From contig JBCDBQ010000128.1 in NCBI GenBank assembly GCA_039183375.1, positions 1-14,282 on the forward strand: DNA of 14,282 nucleotides, given 5' to 3'. Source of the stretch: Tectiglobus sp039183375. GTDB taxonomy: Bacteria > Pseudomonadota > Alphaproteobacteria > Rhizobiales > Hyphomicrobiaceae. The notes beneath the pieces are model-generated. The model did not search any database. It saw only the letters and a list, made by a program, of their open reading frames with translations, and was not told the origin of the DNA. Each line of letters starts with the position of its first letter. The stretch's first letter is position 1. Shown here piece after piece: positions 1-5,834 of the stretch. The position numbers were made by a program, and so were the translations under genes.

Positions 1-1
1 C

Positions 2-685
2 CTGCAGAACTATCGCGACACCGGCGGTAAACTGGTCTATCTCGGCGGCAACGGCTTCTATTGGAAGGTGGCCCTGCACGGCGAGGAGCATGGCGCTATT
101 GAGATCCGCCGCGCTGAAACCGGGATCCGGGCTTGGGCGGCTGAGCCAGGCGAGTATTACAATGCATTCGATGGCACTTACGGCGGGATCTGGCGGCGCA
201 ACGGCCGACCACCGCAGGCATTAGCGGGTGTCGGTTTTTCCGCTCAAGGACAGTTTGAAGGCTCCTACTACCGCCGCAAGGTCGATGCCGGCGACCCCGA
301 CATCGGTTGGATCGTGGCGGGCATCGAAGGCGACATGCTTGGAGACTTCGGCTTCAGCGGTGGCGGTGCAGCAGGCTTTGAACTGGACCGGGTCGACACG
401 CGTCTTGGCACGCCTGAGAATGTCCGGATCGTCGCGAGTTCCGAGAAGCATTCGGAAACGTTCGTCTTGGTCCCGGAAGAGCATCTGACGCACATCACGA
501 ATTGGCCCGGCGAACCTGTCGAAAATCTGCTCCGTGCCGACATGATCTATTACGACGTGCCGGGCGGTGGTGCGGTTTTCTCGACCGGCTCAATCACGTT
601 CTGCGGCAGTCTGCCGTGGAACAATTTCGACAACAACATCTCAAAGCTGATGCGGAATGTCTTCGACAGGTTTCTGTCTGGATAG
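2..685 (+). CDS. N,N-dimethylformamidase large-subunit-like protein, C-terminal part (partial at left edge)
   Basis: The reading frame is open from base 2, so the gene begins outside the window; 227 residues are visible before TAG. The visible part resembles the C-terminal domain of the large (beta) subunit of N,N-dimethylformamidase, which hydrolyses the amide bond of dimethylformamide. Recognisable blocks are GGKLVYLGGNGFYWKV near the start, EIRRAETGIRAW, a Gly/Tyr/Trp-rich segment (YGGIWRRNGRPP), VGFSAQG, YYRRK, GDFGFSGGGAAGFELDR, and the terminal GGGAVFSTGSITFCGSL followed by NNIS. The GTG at 68 is internal, because conserved sequence continues upstream of it. Proteins with this domain are often annotated as large-subunit DMFase-like proteins without a tested substrate, so the family is clear but the substrate is not. 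It is convergent with the DMT transporter gene downstream. Confidence 0.8.
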   Translation: MQNYRDTGGKLVYLGGNGFYWKVALHGEEHGAIEIRRAETGIRAWAAEPGEYYNAFDGTYGGIWRRNGRPPQALAGVGFSAQGQFEGSYYRRKVDAGDPDIGWIVAGIEGDMLGDFGFSGGGAAGFELDRVDTRLGTPENVRIVASSEKHSETFVLVPEEHLTHITNWPGEPVENLLRADMIYYDVPGGGAVFSTGSITFCGSLPWNNFDNNISKLMRNVFDRFLSG

Positions 686-710
686 GTTTATTGACAGTCG
701 ACAGACGCAG

Positions 711-836
711 TCATTCCTGCGGCAAGACCGCCAGCATGCGCAGCCGATTGGGCTGTGCGTCCTTGCGGATCTGGCTCTCAACCTCTCTACGGCGCGATGC
801 AACGCACGATCGGCTAACTCTTTTTCTTTCGGGCAT
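711..836 (-). CDS. possible 41-residue basic small protein overlapping the DMT transporter 3' end
   Basis: A short minus-strand frame starts with ATG inside the last codons of the DMT transporter gene, overlapping it by about 23 nt, and ends with TGA at 711-713. It would encode a 41-residue basic, helix-prone peptide beginning MPERKRVSRS and ending RLRMLAVLPQE. The C-terminal half (EVESQIRKDAQPNRLRML) has a natural-looking amphipathic composition. The overlap would allow translational coupling with the transporter. I recognise no family and see no strong ribosome binding site, so chance is quite possible. It fills most of the otherwise empty gap between the two convergent genes. Confidence 0.2.
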   Translation of the reverse strand: MPERKRVSRSCVASRRREVESQIRKDAQPNRLRMLAVLPQE

Positions 837-1680
837 GGTGCGCACCATAGAGAGAGGCAAGAAAAATGATGCCGGCGCCCGTCCACGTCCAGAAGTCGAT
901 CAGCTCGCCGAACAGCAAGAAGCCGTACAGGACAGCAAAAGGCAGGCGCGAAAAGTCCATCCCCATCACCAGCGAAGCATCGCCACTGGCAAAGGCGCGT
1001 GACATGCAGACATGGCCGAGCGTCCCAAGCAACCCCATGCCCATTGCGCAGAACCACACGTCCGACGTCGGCCAGGTCCAGACGAACAGGGCGGGGATCA
1101 GTGCCAGAGGTGTCTGCATCAGCGTTGTCAAAAACACCACTCGGTCCGGATCGTCCAGATTTGTCAGACGCTTGATGAAGAGCGTCGATCCTGCGGCCGC
1201 CAAAGCCGACGCCAGGGCCAACCACGGCCCGACGCCCAGCTCGACCATGCCGGGACGCAGGATGACCATGGCACCCAATAAACCAATCAGCGTTGCCGCC
1301 CAACGATGAACATTGACGACCTCCCGGAGGAAGAATGCCGCGCCCATCGTCGCCAGGATGGGCGTGAGGAACGAAATCGCGGTCATTTCGCCGACGGTGA
1401 TGTATGCCAGTGCCGCAAACCATGTCGACATCGCGACCATGCTGATCACGACACGTATGATGTAGACATTGAGCTGCTTGGTGCGCATCAGATCCGAACC
1501 ACGGAACAGCAGCAACGGCATCATCGTCATGAGACCAAAGAACACGCGCAGGAAAACAATCTGTGGTGACGGCAGGCCTGATAAGGCTGCGTAGCGACCA
1601 AGCGCTGCCACATTTGCCAGGAATGCGCACGACAGAAGCATCCACAAAAGGGCTGCTGCCGGGTTCTGCCGCCGGGTCAT
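814..1680 (-). CDS. DMT-superfamily transporter (EamA domains)
   Basis: This 288-residue inner-membrane protein has about ten hydrophobic segments (roughly residues 8-28, 40-58, 73-93, 97-117, 124-142, 148-166, 180-200, 208-226, 234-256 and 259-277). They form two repeated five-helix EamA units, the architecture of drug/metabolite exporters. Typical features are FLRVFFGL after helix 1, the FLTPILATMGAAFFLRE segment closing helix 4 and opening helix 5, and a basic C-terminus (HHARKKKS). EamA proteins usually export amino acids, metabolites or drugs; the substrate cannot be inferred. The ATG at 1680 is preferred because hydrophobic sequence begins soon after it. A TTG at 1734 would add 18 residues, and neither start has a convincing Shine-Dalgarno sequence. 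The gene is divergent from the luciferase-like gene at 1874. Confidence 0.85.
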   Translation of the reverse strand: MTRRQNPAAALLWMLLSCAFLANVAALGRYAALSGLPSPQIVFLRVFFGLMTMMPLLLFRGSDLMRTKQLNVYIIRVVISMVAMSTWFAALAYITVGEMTAISFLTPILATMGAAFFLREVVNVHRWAATLIGLLGAMVILRPGMVELGVGPWLALASALAAAGSTLFIKRLTNLDDPDRVVFLTTLMQTPLALIPALFVWTWPTSDVWFCAMGMGLLGTLGHVCMSRAFASGDASLVMGMDFSRLPFAVLYGFLLFGELIDFWTWTGAGIIFLASLYGAHHARKKKS

Positions 1681-1717
1681 CGGGTGATCATGGGCTGGAA
1701 GGTGTTCGGGAACGCGC

Positions 1718-1852
1718 TCATTGCTGCACAACAAGCACGGATTTGATCTCAGAGCTATGCGCCCAAAGGCTCATCGCATCTGCGATTTTGGCATGGCGAT
1801 GGTCCTCCTCCGCGCGCTCAGCAGTTAAGTCGTGGTAGGTCTGACCGGTCAA
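1718..1852 (-). CDS. possible 44-residue small protein upstream of the DMT transporter
   Basis: In the divergent gap a minus-strand frame runs from a TTG at 1852-1850 to TGA at 1718-1720, just ahead of the preferred transporter start. A GGGGA stretch lies about 7 nt upstream of the TTG and could act as ribosome binding site. The predicted peptide is acidic in its first half (LTAERAEEDHRHAKIADA) and ends SEIKSVLVVQQ, a composition more protein-like than most chance frames here. There is no ATG start except an internal Met, and I recognise no family. The 14-bp palindrome at 1773-1786 lies inside it, so the region may be regulatory instead. Confidence 0.2.
   Translation of the reverse strand: MTGQTYHDLTAERAEEDHRHAKIADAMSLWAHSSEIKSVLVVQQ
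1773..1786. promoter_or_regulatory. 14-bp palindrome in the divergent region between the DMT transporter and LLM genes
   Basis: The sequence ATCGCATCTGCGAT has perfect 6-bp arms around a 2-bp centre. It lies between the divergent starts at 1680 and 1874, where a transcription-factor site would be expected. No good -35/-10 pair was recognised beside it. It could equally be chance or part of the small frame at 1718-1852. Confidence 0.25.
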
Positions 1853-1873
1853 AGCCGTCCCCAGAGTATTGCC

Positions 1874-2968
1874 ATGCAGATTGAAACCCTACTCCCGCTT
1901 GGAAAAGTTGACCCCGGATTGCGGACACCTCCAACTCCGCTTGATCTCAGCTCAGTCTACGATGACGCCAAACTGTTGGAAGAGCTCGGCTACGACGCGC
2001 TCGTCGTCGAAGAGACGAAAGATGATCCCTTCGCCATCATGGCCCTCGCTGCTCAGGCCACAACGACACTAAAACTGGGTACGGCCGTCAGCATTGCCTT
2101 CCCACGCAGCCCAACCGTGATGGCGATGTGCGCCTGGACTATTCAGAAGCTCTCGAAGGGGCGCTTCACCTTGGGTCTCGGGCCGCAGGTGCGTGGTCAC
2201 ATCCAACGGCGCTTTGGCATGCAGTGGTCGCCGCCGGGACCATGGATGCGGGAATACGTTCAGGCCGTACGCGCGGTATGGGATTGCTGGCAGAACGAAA
2301 CTGAACTCAATGTCCAGGGCGACCACTACAATATCAATCTGATGGTGCCGCTGTTTAATCCCGGGCCGATCGATCACCCGGACATTCCAATCCACCTCGC
2401 TGCCGTTAACAAGGTGATGTGCCGCGTTGCAGGTGAAGTCGCCGACGGCATCCGGCCGCATCCGGTTTGCACGCCATCGTACATTGCCGAGGTGATGTTG
2501 CCGGAAGCCCAGGCCGGTGCCCGCAAGGCGGGTCGCGCGCTGGATCAGTTTCAGGTCGCCATGAAGCCGCTCACCGCGTCAGCTCCAACCCAGGAGGAAC
2601 TTGTCCCGAAGATCCGCGACGCACGTGCGCGGATTGCGTTCTATGCTTCGACGCCAAGCTATCGCGCGGCGTTTGACCATCTCGGCCTCGGTGCATTGGC
2701 AGACGAGTGCAAAATCCTGTCGCGGGCGCAGCGTTGGGAAGAACTTCCGGACAAGATTTCAGATGAGATCCTGGACCAGTTCGCGGTTATCGGAACTTAT
2801 GATGAAATTGGCGATCGGCTGTGTGAGCGATTTGGTGACGTCGTGACGAACATTGAGTTTTCCATAGCGGCGCAGACAGACGCCGAGAAGCAGCGGTTGG
2901 CGGAATTGGCAGCTCAGGTCAAGGCGCATGATGGCCAGAAGGTGCGGGCATTGATCGAGGGAGTTTGA
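1874..2968 (+). CDS. F420-dependent LLM-class oxidoreductase, TIGR03617 (MSMEG_2256)-like
   Basis: This 364-residue luciferase-like (PF00296 fold) TIM-barrel protein resembles the TIGR03617 group, a family predicted to bind F420. Supporting segments are the N-terminal MQIETLLPLG, the glycine-rich TLGLGPQVRGHIQRRFGM (about residues 99-116) followed by a Trp/Pro stretch and MREYVQAVRAVWDCW, then IHLAAVNKVMCRVAGEVADGI. The family is generally assumed to transfer hydride from F420H2 to an organic substrate; no substrate is known for this one. The ATG at 1874 is preferred because family homology begins there. A GTG at 1832 would add 14 residues unlike the family and has no ribosome binding site. 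It is convergent with the F420 array, 20 bp from its last gene, so it has its own promoter but a related cofactor. Confidence 0.85.
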   Translation: MQIETLLPLGKVDPGLRTPPTPLDLSSVYDDAKLLEELGYDALVVEETKDDPFAIMALAAQATTTLKLGTAVSIAFPRSPTVMAMCAWTIQKLSKGRFTLGLGPQVRGHIQRRFGMQWSPPGPWMREYVQAVRAVWDCWQNETELNVQGDHYNINLMVPLFNPGPIDHPDIPIHLAAVNKVMCRVAGEVADGIRPHPVCTPSYIAEVMLPEAQAGARKAGRALDQFQVAMKPLTASAPTQEELVPKIRDARARIAFYASTPSYRAAFDHLGLGALADECKILSRAQRWEELPDKISDEILDQFAVIGTYDEIGDRLCERFGDVVTNIEFSIAAQTDAEKQRLAELAAQVKAHDGQKVRALIEGV

Positions 2969-2988
2969 AGCCGGTTGGCTGCGTCGCG

Positions 2989-3696
2989 TTAGTTCTGATT
3001 GGCTTTAGCCATTTCGGATAACACCTCGGCAAGGCTGCGGCCTTCCCGGTAAGCATTCGCTTCTGTGGGAAGCACAGGAGCGACGCCCAGGCGCTGATCC
3101 GGGATGGCTTGTCCGATCTTCATTTCAACAGGAATGACGCCGGCCCATGCCTCAATCTCATAGTCTTCTTCGGACGTCTCGATAACACCTTCGCTTTTGA
3201 CCTTGGCTGCGGCCTCTTCGATTGGCATGCGGACCATGAGGATCTGATCGATCTCTTCATCGTGGATCGGTCGAAGTTTGCGTGTTCGCCCTGGAAACTT
3301 GCGATTGATCAGATTGCCCATCTGGCGTTTTTTCTCGGCAGGATCATCGACCGCCAACGTCGTGCCAAATGCCATGACGGATCGATACTGCACCGATGAG
3401 GCTTTGCCGGACCTGCCAAGATTGAAGGCGTCGAGATGCGTGACCGTTACACAAACCCGCTGCCCTTTTGCAAGAGTTGAGATCATTTTGCCATGCCGCG
3501 AGCCATGCCAATAGAGAGCATCATCGACACGCCAGAACAGTGTTGGCGTGGCGTAAGCCTGGCCCTCCACCGTGTAACCGATGTGGCAGACGACAGCCGC
3601 GTCCAGGATGTCATAGACATCCTGCCTGTTGTGGCTGCCGCGGTCAGGTCTGCGATTGAGACGGCTAGACCGTATCGGTGCGTATTCGTCAGCCAT
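2989..3696 (-). CDS. pyridoxamine 5'-phosphate oxidase-fold (NimA/COG3467-like) flavin-binding protein
   Basis: This 235-residue protein belongs to the split-barrel, PNPOx-like flavin-binding family (COG3467, Pyridox_ox_2). Diagnostic segments are RRPDRGSHNRQDVYDILDAA (about residues 15-34), CHIGYTVEGQAYATPTLFWR, LYWHGSRHGKMI, VCVTVTHLDAF, YRSVMAFGT near 104-112, and EDYEIEAWAGVIPV near 178-190. Relatives bind FMN, F420 or haem-type cofactors, and some reduce small molecules with F420H2, so placement at the end of the F420 array makes an F420 or FMN reductase role plausible but unproven. The start is supported by GAGGT about 8 nt before the ATG. It lies 62 nt behind the 341-residue luciferase-like gene on the same strand and ends 20 bp from the convergent gene at 1874-2968. 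No transcription terminator was recognised in that gap. Confidence 0.85.
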   Translation of the reverse strand: MADEYAPIRSSRLNRRPDRGSHNRQDVYDILDAAVVCHIGYTVEGQAYATPTLFWRVDDALYWHGSRHGKMISTLAKGQRVCVTVTHLDAFNLGRSGKASSVQYRSVMAFGTTLAVDDPAEKKRQMGNLINRKFPGRTRKLRPIHDEEIDQILMVRMPIEEAAAKVKSEGVIETSEEDYEIEAWAGVIPVEMKIGQAIPDQRLGVAPVLPTEANAYREGRSLAEVLSEMAKANQN

Positions 3697-3758
3697 TGGC
3701 AGACCTCATGATTGCAATGGTTGCGCCGCTTTGTTTGGCTCGGCGAGAGAATTCGCCG

Positions 3759-4784
3759 TTAGGCTTCAGAGGCTACCCGGCGGCGCACTTCAGGCAGCAC
3801 CTCTCGACCGAGCAAATCAATGCTCTCAAGAATATGTTCCTGCTGCATGCCGGGCCAGCTGACACGCATTGTCAAATGCCGCACACCTATCCGGTACTGT
3901 TCGACCATTGCCTCAATGAGTTGCGCAGGTGAGCCGACAGCAAACCTATTCTTGGCCAACTTCTGGAGTTGAACTTCAGGCGTATCGGAAGGGTCAGCAG
4001 CGACACCGGCCATGCCCCACTGTGCATAGGACTCATACTTGGCCAGCAAATAGGGGGTTGCACGCTTGAGAGCGGTCTCTTCATCGGGGGCACAGACGAC
4101 TTCGTAAAGACGGACCAACTGATCCGTTTCAGGTTTACCAGCCGCAGTCCGCGCTGATTTGAACATTTCCATCTCGGACGTCAACTTGTCTGTTGAGACG
4201 CTCGGCACAATGCACCACCCGTCGGCAATCTCGGCCGCCCGTTTAATGCTCGCATCAACCTGCGCACCGATCAGAATAGGCGGGCTTGGTTTATTGAGTG
4301 GCTGCGGACGAATAGTGACATCGTCCAGCTGCCAGTATCGGCCCTTGTGCGAAACGTTATCTTCGGTCCAGAGGCGTCGGATCACCTCGATCCCTTCGAC
4401 CATACGACTAACGCGCTGCTTGATGGGAACCTTGAACATATCGAACTCGGCCTGACGATAACCAAGCCCAACGCCCAGAATGAACTTGCCACCACTCAAT
4501 ACATCAAGGAACGCACCAAGTTCTGCGATTTCCAATGGATTGTGCAACGGCAGCAGGACAATGTTCGTACCCAGGTACATACCCTCAGCTTCTGCCGACA
4601 GACGTTGCAGCATGCCCAGTAGTGGGAAGTAATGATAAGGCGGCACCGCGTGATGCTCACCGGCCCACAAAGAGTCGAAACTGTGCTGGCGCATCAATCG
4701 CACTTGCTCGATCATCTCATCGAACTTGCGCGCAGGATCCTGATCACCCGGATGTTGTGAGTTTATGTAGATGCCGAGTTTCAT
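3759..4784 (-). CDS. LLM-class flavin/F420-dependent oxidoreductase (luciferase-like)
   Basis: This 341-residue protein has the bacterial luciferase-like TIM-barrel sequence: MKLGIYI as first strand, FDSLWAGEHHAV near 36-47, GTNIVLLPLHNPLEIAELGAFLDVLSGGKFILGVGLGYRQAEF at about 72-114, VIRRLWTEDNVSHKGRYWQLDD, and PPILIGAQVDASIKRAAEIADGW. The EHH motif and the LGVGLGYR turn are typical of flavin-dependent monooxygenases of the family, so FMN with oxygen is as likely here as F420. Its position within the F420 array favours F420, but the sequence alone does not decide. It ends 62 nt before the PNPOx-fold gene and begins 46 nt after the TIGR03619-like gene, consistent with one operon. The start is ATG with only a weak upstream purine stretch (CCGAAAAG). 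Confidence 0.85.
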   Translation of the reverse strand: MKLGIYINSQHPGDQDPARKFDEMIEQVRLMRQHSFDSLWAGEHHAVPPYHYFPLLGMLQRLSAEAEGMYLGTNIVLLPLHNPLEIAELGAFLDVLSGGKFILGVGLGYRQAEFDMFKVPIKQRVSRMVEGIEVIRRLWTEDNVSHKGRYWQLDDVTIRPQPLNKPSPPILIGAQVDASIKRAAEIADGWCIVPSVSTDKLTSEMEMFKSARTAAGKPETDQLVRLYEVVCAPDEETALKRATPYLLAKYESYAQWGMAGVAADPSDTPEVQLQKLAKNRFAVGSPAQLIEAMVEQYRIGVRHLTMRVSWPGMQQEHILESIDLLGREVLPEVRRRVASEA

Positions 4785-4830
4785 CTTTTCGGAGCCTATT
4801 TCTGCCTAGCGACGAGGCACGAGAACTATC

Positions 4831-5784
4831 TCAGCGGACAAGCGGCATTACGTCGTCTGCGAAGCGTTGCATGACATGCTGCATTTCTGCTGTCGTCGTG
4901 CCGCCAAACGTCAAGTTAATGTGCGAAACGCCAACCTCTTTGAGCGCGGCAACGTCAGCTGCCATGTCGGAAGGCGAGCCGGAGAACATCCTTCGCGGGC
5001 TATCGAAGCCAGGCTCTGGCTTAAATGTCACCGGATGAAACCAAAGGTAGGCCAAGCCAATGGAGGCCGGGTCGCGACCTGCTTTTTCGGCAAACTCATG
5101 AAGCTTGCCGACACGGCCTTTGAGTCGCTCAGGCGTATCGAGCCGCCACTTGGGGTTGCCAGCACCCGGGTACCAAACATCGCCAAGTTTTACAGTCCGC
5201 CGAAGTGCTGGCGCGCTCTCGCCGCCAACCCAGATGGGCAGCGGTTTCTGCACCGGCTTTGGTAGGAAGGTGATGTTTGAGAAATTGACGAACTCACCTG
5301 AATAACTTGGTGTATCGCTGGTCCAGAGTTCCTTCATCGCTTCAATGAATTCGTCCGTAACTTTGCCACGCGCATCGAACGGCTTGGTTTCTAAAGCTTC
5401 GAATTCTTCACGTAGCCAGCCGGCGCCCACACCGAAACGTATGCGGCCATTGGAGAGATTATCCATGGAAGCGAGCATTTTCGCTGTGAGGAGAGCCGGT
5501 CGGTGCGGCACCACCGCAACCGATGACAACAGTTTGATACGTTCGGTGCAGCCAATAAGGAACGTGATGGCCGTGAGCATCTCAAAGGAAAAGCCAGAAG
5601 CGCCACCAGACCAAACGGCATCCTCGCTGTAAGGATATTCGGAGTCATTGGAGCTCGGAACGACGACGTGGTCGGATACGCTCAGGAAATCGTAGCCAAA
5701 TGTCTCGGCTGACTGTGCAATCGTCTTATAGGCCTCGCGCGTGACCATGAGCCCGCGCGGTGATGTGTTGACGCCAAATCTCAT
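4831..5784 (-). CDS. F420-dependent LLM-class oxidoreductase, TIGR03619 (Rv2161c)-like
   Basis: This 317-residue luciferase-like protein resembles TIGR03619, the Rv2161c family of predicted F420-dependent oxidoreductases. Supporting segments are MRFGVNTSPRG at the start, YDFLSVSDHVVVPSS (about 31-45), HRPALLTAKMLASMDNLSNG (94-113), GRIRFGVGAGWLREEFEAL (113-131), and LPIWVGGESAPALRRTVKLGDVWYPG. The FGVGAGWLREEFEAL block is highly characteristic. The substrate is unknown. The start is fixed by a strong AGGAG seven nt before the ATG, and the gene follows fbiC by 50 nt. That is the best ribosome binding site among the downstream genes of the array and suggests independent, efficient translation. 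Confidence 0.88.
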   Translation of the reverse strand: MRFGVNTSPRGLMVTREAYKTIAQSAETFGYDFLSVSDHVVVPSSNDSEYPYSEDAVWSGGASGFSFEMLTAITFLIGCTERIKLLSSVAVVPHRPALLTAKMLASMDNLSNGRIRFGVGAGWLREEFEALETKPFDARGKVTDEFIEAMKELWTSDTPSYSGEFVNFSNITFLPKPVQKPLPIWVGGESAPALRRTVKLGDVWYPGAGNPKWRLDTPERLKGRVGKLHEFAEKAGRDPASIGLAYLWFHPVTFKPEPGFDSPRRMFSGSPSDMAADVAALKEVGVSHINLTFGGTTTAEMQHVMQRFADDVMPLVR

Positions 5785-5834
5785 TGAATTCTCCTCGCGC
5801 GGCCTTGTGCTGCTGAACTTATGTCTGTTGCTAC

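Noticed and set aside
641..1645. 334-codon minus-strand frame over the DMT transporter
   Set aside because: It is a shifted frame over a clearly coding transporter; the peptide is rich in Arg, Cys and His, with no membrane pattern or family features.
1832..1873. Upstream GTG start for the TIGR03617-like oxidoreductase
   Set aside because: The 14 extra residues do not resemble the family N-terminus and no ribosome binding site precedes the GTG.
2969..2988. Short hairpin AGCC-GGTT-GGCT as a terminator between convergent genes
   Set aside because: The stem is only 4 bp with no following T-run on either strand.
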